This document shows positions 49,398-56,832 of a stretch of DNA of 64,000 nt, in pieces. The first letter of the stretch is position 1. Each line of letters opens with the position of its first letter. Location: positions 62,001-126,000 of the forward strand of contig NZ_FMAY01000007.1 in assembly GCF_900094925.1 (NCBI RefSeq). The letters are read 5' to 3'. The position numbers and the translations under genes are program-made. The notes below the pieces were generated by a model. That model saw only the letters and a program-made list of their open reading frames with translations. It was not told the origin of the DNA and searched no databases. The stretch comes from Kosakonia oryzendophytica (GTDB lineage Bacteria > Pseudomonadota > Gammaproteobacteria > Enterobacterales > Enterobacteriaceae).

Positions 49398-50417
49398 ATG
49401 GCCTGGAAGAATCCCTGGTATAATCCTGCTCTCCCGCATCACACTCCTGAAGGGTTCACCAACACGACGCCCGTCGTCAACCAGCCTGGTGATCTAAAAC
49501 GCTGGCGCAATGAGCGCAAAGCCGCCGGGCTTCCTAAACCTCCCGCTAATGGCTATGAGTGCTTCACTGAGAAGTGGTGGCAAAAAGCGGTGCTGGATCG
49601 AGAACAAACTGATGGTCTGTGGTGGCTGGGACATGCCAGCATTCTTTTGCGGTTGCAAGGACGTTATCTGCTGACCGATCCGGTCTTTTCTCACCGCGCA
49701 TCACCCGTACGTTTTGCTGGCCCACAGCGACGTACCCCTCCTGCGCTTGATGTTGCTGACCTTGTACAACTCGACGCTATCCTGATTTCACATAATCATT
49801 ATGATCACCTGGATAAAGGGACGTTGCGGCAGGTGCTCCGGCGTTTTCCCGAGGTGCACTTTTTTGTGCCGCTGGGTTTAGGTCATTGGGTTCGTCGACT
49901 TGGCGCACGCTATGTTGTTGAGCTGGACTGGTGGCAATCGGTGGTGTTCAAAGGGTTGTCGCTGACGGCTGTGCCTGCCAGGCACTGGAGTATGCGAACA
50001 TTTTGGGATCGTAATCGTTCACTCTGGTGTGGGTGGGTCGTTGCTTCTGACACTCTTCGCTTCTGGTTTGCAGGTGATACGGCCTATACGCCGGAGCTGT
50101 TACAGATTCCAGAAAAATTAGGTGTCCTGAATGTTGCGGCGCTACCAGTGGGTGCGTTTGCGCCCCGCTGGTTCATGTCAAAACATCATATGGATCCGCA
50201 GGATGCCGTTACACTGTGGCAACAACTTGGGATGCCGCTGGCTTTTCCCGTGCATTGGGGCGTGTTTGAACTTGCTGATGAGTCACTGGATGAGCCGGTA
50301 AATGAATTGCAATGCGCATTAAACGAAACGGCAAAAGATATTGTTAACTTCAGAATCCTGAAAATCGGTGGGTATTTATCCCTCACAAATTATACAGCTT
50401 CACTTAAAAAGATGTGA
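49398..50417 (+). CDS. MBL-fold metallohydrolase (RomA / NAPE-PLD-like)
   Basis: A 339-residue metallo-beta-lactamase-fold protein of the type annotated as RomA or NAPE-PLD-like phospholipase. The zinc motif HNHYDH lies in LISHNHYDHLDKG near residues 131-141, with further ligands in VPARHWSMR, FAGDTAY and FPVHWGVFEL. The N-terminal NPWYNPALPHHTPEGF and the WLGHAS strand are typical. No signal peptide is visible. K-12 has no gene at this point between yebO and yobF. The true substrate, a lipid or otherwise, is unknown. Confidence 0.87.
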   Translation: MAWKNPWYNPALPHHTPEGFTNTTPVVNQPGDLKRWRNERKAAGLPKPPANGYECFTEKWWQKAVLDREQTDGLWWLGHASILLRLQGRYLLTDPVFSHRASPVRFAGPQRRTPPALDVADLVQLDAILISHNHYDHLDKGTLRQVLRRFPEVHFFVPLGLGHWVRRLGARYVVELDWWQSVVFKGLSLTAVPARHWSMRTFWDRNRSLWCGWVVASDTLRFWFAGDTAYTPELLQIPEKLGVLNVAALPVGAFAPRWFMSKHHMDPQDAVTLWQQLGMPLAFPVHWGVFELADESLDEPVNELQCALNETAKDIVNFRILKIGGYLSLTNYTASLKKM

Positions 50418-50904
50418 GCTGTTATAAAATTGCACTGTTTTATTTGTCGAAACGTTTTTATTGCCTTTTTGTGAGGCATTGTCATCATAATTTCATTATT
50501 TTGGTGCAAGCATTAACTTATTTGCACAACAAATATTCGATAGTAAACCCGGGGGATAGTTTCTTCTCTGGTCATAATTGTTTTAAGAATCGTCCTGGAC
50601 AAGTGAGCAAGCATAACTATGCTAAAAAAGTACTGACGATATACGGTATATGCATAGCTTTTTCGTAGCGGACGTGGACGTATGGAACTTATTGAGCTAT
50701 GGTAAAAAAACACCCAATACGGGGCGTAGATCCGACGCATTGAATCGTCTGCTATAACGTTCAAAGTAATGCATAAAAGTGCGCTTGATACTTTGATAAC
50801 CTTAGAATTTGTGCGGCGGATCCAGACATGTTTAAAAATGGCTTGCCTTAAATTACGTATTGTGTGATAACACGTTTTGGGTCAAACGAGGTACAGTTCT
50901 GTTT
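50418..50904. other. AT-rich gap with no convincing protein gene
   Basis: About 490 bp of markedly AT-rich sequence between the MBL gene and yobF. Two reading frames of 83-84 codons on opposite strands have unlikely composition and no good ribosome-binding sites. A minus-strand terminator-like structure lies at 50704-50727. The right end presumably holds the yobF-cspC promoter and leader. Confidence 0.6.
50704..50727 (-). terminator. Terminator-like hairpin on the minus strand
   Basis: On the minus strand ACGCCC-loop-GGGTGT (one G-U pair) is followed by T6-7. A second small hairpin, GACG/CGTC (50734-50749), precedes it. No annotated minus-strand gene lies upstream to use it. Confidence 0.55.
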
Positions 50905-51072
50905 ATGTGTGGCATTTTCAGTAAAGAAGTCCTGAGTAAACACGTTTCGTTGAATACAGCTTCTCTGCCGAACCTTATATTAGTGCCTCAAGCAGTAATG
51001 TCTCAGTTTTCTCAGTCAATGCCTGCGGGCGAAGTATATACATTAAGGAATTTAGCAAATGGCAAAGATTAA
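50905..51072 (+). pseudogene. yobF: yobF, frame-disrupted relative to the usual protein
   Basis: YobF is a ~47-residue stress-linked peptide encoded just before cspC. Here the reading frame opens correctly (MCGIFSKEVLSKHV), then continues SLNTASLPN..., while the expected VEYSFSAEPYISASSSNVSV is encoded in the next frame starting at codon ~16. The expected ending (a frame closing TAA before AGGAATTT) is in yet a third frame. The open frame from the ATG therefore yields a 55-residue aberrant peptide that runs 14 bp into cspC. Likely two single-base losses; sequencing error or a real loss of YobF cannot be separated here. Confidence 0.6.
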
Positions 51073-51268
51073 AGGTCAAGTTAAGTGGTTCAACGAGTCC
51101 AAAGGTTTTGGTTTCATTACTCCTGCTGATGGCAGCAAAGATGTGTTCGTACACTTCTCTGCAATCCAGGGTAACGGTTTCAAAACTCTGGCCGAAGGCC
51201 AGAACGTTGAGTTTGAAATTCAGGACGGTCAGAAAGGCCCGGCTGCAGTTAACGTAACTGCTATCTGA
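51059..51268 (+). CDS. cspC: Cold-shock-family RNA-binding protein CspC
   Basis: A 69-residue cold-shock-domain protein, constitutively made in E. coli, that binds single-stranded RNA, acts as an antiterminator and stabilises stress mRNAs. The RNP motifs KGFGFI (residues ~16-21) and VFVHF (~30-34) are intact, and the whole sequence is canonical. AAGGAA lies ~9 nt upstream of the ATG, within the tail of the disrupted yobF. Confidence 0.98.
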
Positions 51269-51318
51269 TTTCGACACCTCTGAGCTTGAAGCGCCTTGCG
51301 CGCATCAATGTCAGCGAT

Positions 51319-51347
51319 AAAAGCCTCGCCATTGTGCGGGGCTTTTT
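51319..51347 (+). terminator. Terminator after cspC
   Basis: AAAGCCTCGC/GCGGGGCTTT stem (one G-U) with a T5 tail. Confidence 0.85.
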
Positions 51348-51412
51348 AATTTCCCCGGTACGGCAAATGGCGGTACACTTTCGCCTTTTGAGAAATCCCC
51401 TCCGGAGCTTTT

Positions 51413-52228
51413 ATGCCTTTCAGTTGCCCACTGTGTCACGCGCCGTTAAACCGTCGTGAGAATGCCTTTGTTTGTCCTCAACGACACCAGTTTGACATTG
51501 CAAAGGAAGGCTATGTGAACCTGCTGCCTGTGCAGCACAAACGTTCACGCGATCCTGGAGATAGCGCTGAGATGATGCAGGCGCGGCGTGCATTTCTTGA
51601 TGCCGGGCACTACCAACCGTTGCGTGATGCCATTAGTGCCCTGCTGCAGGCGAGATTGCCAGAGCAGGCGGATGCCGTGCTGGATATTGGCTGTGGAGAA
51701 GGGTATTACACGCAGGCTTTTGCGGCGATTGCTGAACAGCACGGGGCATGCACATTTGGCCTGGATGTTTCGAAAGCTGCGATTCGTGCTGCGGCGAAAC
51801 GCTACTCGCAGGTGATGTTCTGTGTAGCGTCCAGTCATCGTTTGCCGTTTGAAGATAACAGTATCGATGCGTTGGTGCGTATTTACGCACCCTGCAAAGC
51901 CGAGGAGCTGGCGCGTGTCGTTAAACCCGGTGGCGTGGTGATCACTGCCGCACCCGGCCCGCGTCATCTGATGGAGCTTAAGGGGCTTATCTATGATGAG
52001 GTGCAGTTGCACGCGGAGAGTGCAGGTGAGATCGCGGGTTTTACCGTCATTGGCCAGCAATCATTGGCTTATGATATGACGTTAACCGGTCAGCAGGCCG
52101 TCGCGTTATTGCAGATGACCCCGTTTGCCTGGCGTGCGAAAGCAGAAGTGTGGGAAACATTAGCGGCAACGGAAGATTTCCGCTGCCAGACAGATTTCAG
52201 TATTCACTGCTTACAGCGGGACAATTAA
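51413..52228 (+). CDS. rlmA: 23S rRNA m1G745 methyltransferase RlmA
   Basis: Methylates G745 of 23S rRNA. The 271-residue protein has an N-terminal zinc ribbon (CPLCHAPL...[10 protein letters not shown]; three Cys and a His) and a class I methyltransferase domain with [13 protein letters not shown] near residue 88 and [15 protein letters not shown]. Its TAA overlaps the TAA of the convergent mntP (4-bp overlap of the genes). Confidence 0.96.
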   Translation: MPFSCPLCHAPLNRRENAFVCPQRHQFDIAKEGYVNLLPVQHKRSRDPGDSAEMMQARRAFLDAGHYQPLRDAISALLQARLPEQADAVLDIGCGEGYYTQAFAAIAEQHGACTFGLDVSKAAIRAAAKRYSQVMFCVASSHRLPFEDNSIDALVRIYAPCKAEELARVVKPGGVVITAAPGPRHLMELKGLIYDEVQLHAESAGEIAGFTVIGQQSLAYDMTLTGQQAVALLQMTPFAWRAKAEVWETLAATEDFRCQTDFSIHCLQRDN

Positions 52229-52791
52229 CCGGCGAAGTGGCTCCACAGGATCTGCGCGCCGATACCAATCAGTACGATCCCGCCGAGGATCTCGGCGCGT
52301 TTGCCCAGCAACGGGCCAATAAAACGGCCAATCATCATCCCCAGCGTGGACATGATGAGTGTGGCGCAGCCAATTGCCAGCGCAGTGGCCAGAATATTGA
52401 CCTGCAGGAAAGCCAGTCCGACACCGACGGCCATAGCATCCAGGCTGGTAGCGATGGCGGTGGTGACCAGCAACCAGAAACCGTGGCGTTGGGGGATTTT
52501 TGTCGTTTCGCCATCATCGCCGCTGAAGCCTTCCAGTATCATGCGTCCACCAAGAAAGACCAGCAGGACAAAGGCTAGCCAGTGATTCCATTCAAGCACG
52601 AATTGGGTCGCCAGCATGCCAAGTCCCCAGCCGATTAAGGGCGTCAGGGTTTCGATTACGCCAAAGATTAGGCCAGTACGCAGGGCTTCTGAGAATTTGG
52701 GTTTGTGAAGTGTGGCGCCTTTACCGATAGAAGCAGCAAATGCATCCATGGACATGCCAAAAGCGAGAAGGATAGTTGCAGATAAGTTCAT
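52225..52791 (-). CDS. mntP: Manganese efflux pump MntP
   Basis: Inner-membrane exporter that protects against excess manganese. The 188-residue protein has six membrane segments and the repeated Asp-containing motifs [16 protein letters not shown] (near 11-26) and [16 protein letters not shown] (near 113-128). The start MNLSATILL was chosen by family length; the frame stays open for another 61 codons upstream, but that region is the riboswitch leader. Control elements upstream are a yybP-ykoY riboswitch and an MntR box. Confidence 0.96.
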   Translation of the reverse strand: MNLSATILLAFGMSMDAFAASIGKGATLHKPKFSEALRTGLIFGVIETLTPLIGWGLGMLATQFVLEWNHWLAFVLLVFLGGRMILEGFSGDDGETTKIPQRHGFWLLVTTAIATSLDAMAVGVGLAFLQVNILATALAIGCATLIMSTLGMMIGRFIGPLLGKRAEILGGIVLIGIGAQILWSHFAG

Positions 52792-52820
52792 TCGAGCGTC
52801 CAGACCGGGAGTTCCATATA

Positions 52821-52857
52821 ACACACCACTGCCCCCAGTAAACAGCAGTTGGTGTGT
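52821..52857 (-). promoter_or_regulatory. Long hairpin in the mntP leader
   Basis: ACACACC and GGTGTGT arms with inner CTGC/GCAG pairing lie between the riboswitch aptamer and the mntP ribosome-binding region. No U-tract follows, so control of translation or RNA stability is more likely than termination. Confidence 0.55.
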
Positions 52858-52970
52858 CAATGGTCTCGCCTGACTGCTGATATACAGTCCGTACGCGCCA
52901 CGTTTTGCAACGAGTATGTTGACACGTACATTTCCGGGTGGTGGAAATCGGCTACTCCCCAACGACGGAC
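52858..52970 (-). promoter_or_regulatory. yybP-ykoY manganese riboswitch of mntP
   Basis: On the minus strand the leader carries GGGGAGTAGCC (52951-52960 region), CATACTCGTTGCAAAACGTG and GCGCGTACGGACTG (52885-52918), which I recognise from the E. coli mntP yybP-ykoY aptamer. Manganese binding would increase MntP expression. The boundaries are approximate. Confidence 0.8.
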
Positions 52971-53030
52971 GCACATTAACATATTTTGAGAATATAAAAC
53001 AACAGTAGGGGAATATAATTCATTTTGCCA

Positions 53031-53050
53031 ATTGATAACGATTGTCATTT
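53031..53050. promoter_or_regulatory. Fur-box-like sequence upstream of mntP
   Basis: ATTGATAACGATTGTCATTT has the inverted GATAA/TTGTC arrangement of a degenerate Fur box. It lies ~240 bp upstream of the mntP start, in the promoter region. Confidence 0.45.
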
Positions 53051-53100
53051 AGATTTATGCGTGAAAATAACGTTAAATAATATAAGCATCTATAAATCTA

Positions 53101-53120
53101 AATATAGCAAAGGCTATAAT
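53101..53120. promoter_or_regulatory. MntR box upstream of mntP
   Basis: AATATAGCAAAGGCTATAAT matches the palindromic MntR site (AACATAGCAAAGGCTATGTT). MntR with manganese activates mntP in E. coli. The box is ~310 bp from the mntP start, leaving room for the riboswitch leader. Confidence 0.85.
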
Positions 53121-53168
53121 ACTGTGTGTTTTTTGTACGCAAAAATATAGTCATTGTTATAACTTAAT

Positions 53169-53627
53169 TTATTGAGTTTTAAGGAGAATGTTATATATTT
53201 TCTCCAGGTCATCTATATTCCGCACGCGAATAAGCAATCGCCGCTGTTCTAATTGCATCACCAGTACGCCGTCTTCCGATAAATTTATCTCTTTAATGCG
53301 GTTATATTCAATCCAGACATTGGCGAAGAAAAAACCACGCTCCTTAAAGATGATCTTCGGTGTGCGGATCCAAAAGAGATAAACACCAAGTAACGCCAGC
53401 GCAAATAATAACCACATGCTTAATGATGCACCGCCATTTATCGTATTGTTATAGATAAGAATGACAAGCAGACCGACAAAGATAGCGCCGTCGGTGCGGC
53501 TTCGGCGCAGTAAGGGGATGGTGAGCAGAGAAGGGCCTTTGCGTCGCGGCATAATGAATTCATCATACAGTGCGAAAGCCAGTAGAGCGGCAACAAACAG
53601 TATCAGCACGATATCCGTAATCGTCAT
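53169..53627 (-). CDS. yobD: DUF986 inner-membrane protein YobD
   Basis: A 152-residue membrane protein of the DUF986 family, function unknown. Hydrophobic segments occur at residues ~5-22, ~45-62 and ~68-86, followed by a soluble C-terminal part with [28 protein letters not shown]. It lies downstream of manXYZ on the same strand, but a strong terminator separates them. Confidence 0.92.
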   Translation of the reverse strand: MTITDIVLILFVAALLAFALYDEFIMPRRKGPSLLTIPLLRRSRTDGAIFVGLLVILIYNNTINGGASLSMWLLFALALLGVYLFWIRTPKIIFKERGFFFANVWIEYNRIKEINLSEDGVLVMQLEQRRLLIRVRNIDDLEKIYNILLKTQ

Positions 53628-53642
53628 TCTTCCTCCGGTACA

Positions 53643-53669
53643 TAAAAAAACGGGGGCATAAGCCCCCGG
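53643..53669 (-). terminator. Terminator of manXYZ
   Basis: On the minus strand GGGGGC-TTAT-GCCCCC with a T7 tail lies just after the manZ stop codon. Confidence 0.92.
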
Positions 53670-53684
53670 TTACAGCATCATGAA

Positions 53685-54536
53685 TTACAGCCCCAGTAAA
53701 CCAATGGCGTAGCCGACAATCCCGATGATAAAGAACCCAACAATGATCCACAGCGGGTTCACTTTCTTACGCAGCAGCCACATACAGGCGAAGGTCAGCA
53801 GCAGCGGCACCAGGCCGGGCATTAACTGATCAAGAATGGTTTGCACGGTCGTGACATTCGTTTTACCAGTCTGATCGGTGATTTGCGACACCACCAGTGG
53901 AATGTTCACATGCGTCCATTTGTTGACCAGCGCCCCCATGACAAACAGCCCAAGGATGGATGCACCTTCAGTCAGTTTCTGCAGAAAGCCACCGCCCATA
54001 TCTTTAACGATATCGATACCTTTACGATAGCCATACGCTACACCGTAGTAGCGTGTTGCCAGACGAACAATATTAAACAGGAAAAAGAACAATAATGGGC
54101 CAAGCAGACTGCCGCTCATGGCGATCCCTGCGCCCAGTGCGGCGAAAACCGGGCGGACAGTCCCCCAGAAAATCGGGTCGCCAACACCGGCTAACGGCCC
54201 CATCAGACCTACTTTGATACCGTTAATGGCACCGTCGTCGATCTCTGCACCGTTTGCGCGCTGCTCTTCCATCGCCAGCGTCACGCCCAACACTGGAGCG
54301 GCAACGTAAGGATGGGTGTTAAAGAATTCCAGATGACGTTTGATCGCCTGACGGCGTGCTTCGTTATTTTCCGGATACAGACGTTTAATCGCCGGCACCA
54401 TGGAGAAGCAGAACCCCAGCGCCTGCATACGTTCGAAGTTCCATGAACCCTGGAACAGGTTAGAACGGATGAACACGCCGCGAATATCACCAGGAGTGAG
54501 TTTTTTCTCAGTCGTTGCTTTAGTCATATCAACCAT
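53685..54536 (-). CDS. manZ: Mannose PTS component IID
   Basis: IID membrane subunit of the mannose/glucose/glucosamine phosphotransferase system; with IIC it forms the sugar channel. The 283-residue protein shows the EII-Man IID signature RSNLFQGSWNFERMQALGF near 25-43, ALGVTLAMEEQRANG-type and GLMGPLAGVGDPIFWGTVRP. The ATG start at 54536 follows AGGTG; a GTG at 54545 is an alternative. It is third in manXYZ, 12 bp after manY. Confidence 0.97.
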   Translation of the reverse strand: MVDMTKATTEKKLTPGDIRGVFIRSNLFQGSWNFERMQALGFCFSMVPAIKRLYPENNEARRQAIKRHLEFFNTHPYVAAPVLGVTLAMEEQRANGAEIDDGAINGIKVGLMGPLAGVGDPIFWGTVRPVFAALGAGIAMSGSLLGPLLFFFLFNIVRLATRYYGVAYGYRKGIDIVKDMGGGFLQKLTEGASILGLFVMGALVNKWTHVNIPLVVSQITDQTGKTNVTTVQTILDQLMPGLVPLLLTFACMWLLRKKVNPLWIIVGFFIIGIVGYAIGLLGL

Positions 54537-54548
54537 GTCGCTCACCTG

Positions 54549-55349
54549 TTAATCCAGTTCGTTGTCGAGATCGTTAGATGCAGCCGCCTGAGCAGGACCG
54601 CCTGCCGCGCGGTTATATTTCGGGCTAACCTGAATGTAGAGAATCGCCATCACCGCGCCAATGACCCCCAGTGAGACAAGGTTAAAGTTGGTGAAGGCCG
54701 CTGTTACGAAGCCGAGATAGAAGAACGGCATCAGGTAGCCTGCGCGCATCATGTTGATGACCATCGCATAACCGACTACGACAATCATGCCGCCGGCGAT
54801 GTTCAGACCGCTGGTCACCACTTCCGGAATGGCGTTCAACATGCTCTGAACTTCGCTGGTTCCGACAGAGATAGCCACGATCACCGCCGGGATAGCGATA
54901 CGCATGGCTTGCAGGAACAGCGATGAAACGTGGATCCAGGAAAGCGCCGTCAGGTTGCCGGTTTCCGCAGCTTTATCCGCCGCATGCTGGAAACCAACGG
55001 TGATAGTACGAACGATAATGGTCAGCACCTGGCCTGCTGCCGCCAGTGGAATCGCCAGCGCAATACCCGCCCCAATGCTCTGATGCCCGCCAATAACCAG
55101 AATGGTCGAGATAATGGACGCCAGCGCCGCATCCGGCGCAACCGCCGCACCGATATTCATCCAGCCCAGTGCGATCATTTCCAGCGTACCGCCGATGATG
55201 ATACCGGTTTTCATATCACCCAGGACGATACCCACCAGCGTACATGCCACCAACGGACGGTGGAACTGGAATTCGTCGAGTATCGACTCCATACCGGCAA
55301 TACATGCGACAACGAACACCAGCACAATCTGAAGAGTGGTAATCTCCAT
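54549..55349 (-). CDS. manY: Mannose PTS component IIC
   Basis: IIC membrane subunit of the mannose PTS. The 266-residue, strongly hydrophobic protein contains MESILDEFQFHRPLVACTLVG (key residues E, D, E, P, G) and GGTLEMIALGWMNIGAAVAPD near residues 53-73, the family signatures. It is known also as part of the lambda DNA-injection receptor. It is second in manXYZ, 63 bp after manX. Confidence 0.97.
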   Translation of the reverse strand: MEITTLQIVLVFVVACIAGMESILDEFQFHRPLVACTLVGIVLGDMKTGIIIGGTLEMIALGWMNIGAAVAPDAALASIISTILVIGGHQSIGAGIALAIPLAAAGQVLTIIVRTITVGFQHAADKAAETGNLTALSWIHVSSLFLQAMRIAIPAVIVAISVGTSEVQSMLNAIPEVVTSGLNIAGGMIVVVGYAMVINMMRAGYLMPFFYLGFVTAAFTNFNLVSLGVIGAVMAILYIQVSPKYNRAAGGPAQAAASNDLDNELD

Positions 55350-55412
55350 TGTACTTCTCCTATAGCTAAATCAGACGTAAATGTGAAAACTGAGTCAATC
55401 AGGCCGCCGCGG

Positions 55413-56378
55413 TTATTTCGCCACTTTGCTGATCAAATCCATCATTTTCAGTTTCGGGTCGTTTGAAACTTTACGGACTTCCAGCTCAATACCGCGCTCA
55501 TTCAGTTTCTTAAACGCAGCGATATCTTTTTCGTCCACCGAAACGGCGTTGTTCACCTGGGTTTTACCCTGACGATAGGCCATGCCACCGATGTTGACGG
55601 AGGTAATTTTGACCCCATCTTCAACGACACGCAGCACATCGGTCGGATTGGTGAACAACAGCATCACGCGCTCACCCGCATATTTAGGGTTGTTGTAGAC
55701 GCGGCCCATTTTCGCCACATCCACCACATGCGCCGTCACGCCTGGAGGCGCTACCTGAGTCAGGAGTGTTTTACGCACGTTGTCCGCCGCCACTTCGTCG
55801 CTAACAACGATAATGCGTGTCACGTTCGTCTCTTTGGTCCAGCGTGTCGCCACCTGACCATGGATAAGACGGTCATCGATACGCGCGAGGCCAATCAGCA
55901 TGTAGTCATTAGGCCCCATCGGTCTTGCGGGAGCAGCGGCTTTTGCTGCCGGGGCAGGGGTTGGAGCGGGTTTTTCCACCGGTTGTGCCTTCAGCGCTTT
56001 CACGCCTTCGCGTCCGGTTTCAACCGCCAGCGCCACCAGCTCGTCGAAGGTGGGATTATCGTCCCTGGCCATCAGTGTCTCTACCAGCATGGGAATATTG
56101 ACGCCGGCAATCACTTCGTAATGCTCTTTATCGACGACAATGCGACTGGCAGCATTAAACGGGCTGCCGCCCCATGTATCAACGAGAAATAGCACGCCCT
56201 TGCTGGTTTCCAGTTTCTCCAGTTGCGCGTTGTATTTTTCGATTAACGTTTCCGCATTTTCCCCGGGAACGAAATCTATCCAACCGACGTTCTCCTGCTC
56301 GCCTAGCAGCATCTCGGCGGTTTTGAGCAGCTGTTCCGCAGCCCAACCATGTGTGCCTAGTACAATAGCAATGGTCAC
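55413..56378 (-). CDS. manX: Mannose PTS component IIAB
   Basis: Cytosolic IIAB protein that passes phosphate from HPr to the incoming sugar. The 321-residue protein has the IIA domain with the phosphorylated His in IVLGTHGWAAEQ (residue 10), an Ala/Pro-rich linker (~135-155) and the IIB domain with the second His in RIDDRLIHGQVATRW (near 175). The start follows AGGAGGTAG, a strong site. In E. coli this region is the target of the sugar-stress sRNA SgrS. Confidence 0.97.
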   Translation of the reverse strand: MTIAIVLGTHGWAAEQLLKTAEMLLGEQENVGWIDFVPGENAETLIEKYNAQLEKLETSKGVLFLVDTWGGSPFNAASRIVVDKEHYEVIAGVNIPMLVETLMARDDNPTFDELVALAVETGREGVKALKAQPVEKPAPTPAPAAKAAAPARPMGPNDYMLIGLARIDDRLIHGQVATRWTKETNVTRIIVVSDEVAADNVRKTLLTQVAPPGVTAHVVDVAKMGRVYNNPKYAGERVMLLFTNPTDVLRVVEDGVKITSVNIGGMAYRQGKTQVNNAVSVDEKDIAAFKKLNERGIELEVRKVSNDPKLKMMDLISKVAK

Positions 56379-56492
56379 TTGCTACCTCCTTCTTCTTGTC
56401 GTAAACACATCGCGACTCGATGTATTGTGAATCGGCCTGACTGACCGAATCGATTCAGATAAGGGTTTAAGAGAACACCTATGACTTTCGAG

Positions 56493-56520
56493 AATTATTT
56501 TAGAGAGCGAAAAAATAATT
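56493..56520. promoter_or_regulatory. NagC/Mlc-type operator of manXYZ
   Basis: Inverted arms AATTATTTT (56493-56501) and AAAATAATT (56512-56520) around a 10-bp centre match the long AT-rich palindromes bound by Mlc and NagC, known repressors of manXYZ. Confidence 0.7.
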
Positions 56521-56592
56521 TATGTGATGAAGATCCGTAATTTAGGTTTACTGCTTTTGGAAATTTCGAACCGCGAAATATCCCCGTAAACT

Positions 56593-56640
56593 GCAAAGTC
56601 TGGTAAATCTTTGCAAAATGTAAAGTCTGTCTGATATGTT
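56593..56640 (+). promoter_or_regulatory. yoaE promoter with CpxR-like box
   Basis: GCAAA-GTCTG-GTAAA (56593-56607) fits the CpxR direct repeat GTAAA-N5-GTAAA with one mismatch. It lies just upstream of a -35 TTGCAA (56611-56616) and a -10 TATGTT (56635-56640), 18-bp spacer. The placement suits activation. Confidence 0.45.
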
Positions 56641-56646
56641 TATCCT

Positions 56647-56832
56647 CCGTTGAATTTGTCAGGAGTAGAGGGCAGCAGCCCACCGTATGGACCGTCACCG
56701 ACGTCAGTTCACCTTTTGGCCTTCCCGTGCCATGCATTCCGGCGTTTTCCGCCATTTTCCAATTACGTTCGATGTCATCACGCCTGTGCGTTTCCGCACG
56801 CCGTTTAGCCATTCCTTAAGCTGGAGCTTGTT
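56647..56832 (+). promoter_or_regulatory. Long leader of yoaE
   Basis: If the promoter at 56611-56640 is right, yoaE has a ~186-nt 5' leader with small hairpins (GGGCAGCAGCCC; GTGCGTTTCCGCAC). It does not show the yybP-ykoY motif seen before mntP, although YoaE is a TerC-family protein. Function is open. Confidence 0.4.

Larger units (their letters stand above)
56379..56640. promoter_or_regulatory. manXYZ-yoaE divergent control region
   Basis: An AT-rich gap with the manX promoter side (56379-56530) and the yoaE promoter side (56590-56640). No gene was seen. It contains the NagC/Mlc-like operator and a CpxR-like box, listed separately. A TGTGATGAAGATCC half-site near 56523 could be a weak CRP site. 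Confidence 0.6.

Noticed and set aside
50414-50764. 84- and 83-codon frames on opposite strands in the AT-rich gap
   Set aside because: Composition is unlike real enterobacterial proteins, start sites lack ribosome-binding sequences, and one overlaps the end of the MBL gene.
56647-56832. yybP-ykoY riboswitch before yoaE by analogy with alx
   Set aside because: The GGGGAGTAG and downstream conserved motifs found before mntP are missing here.
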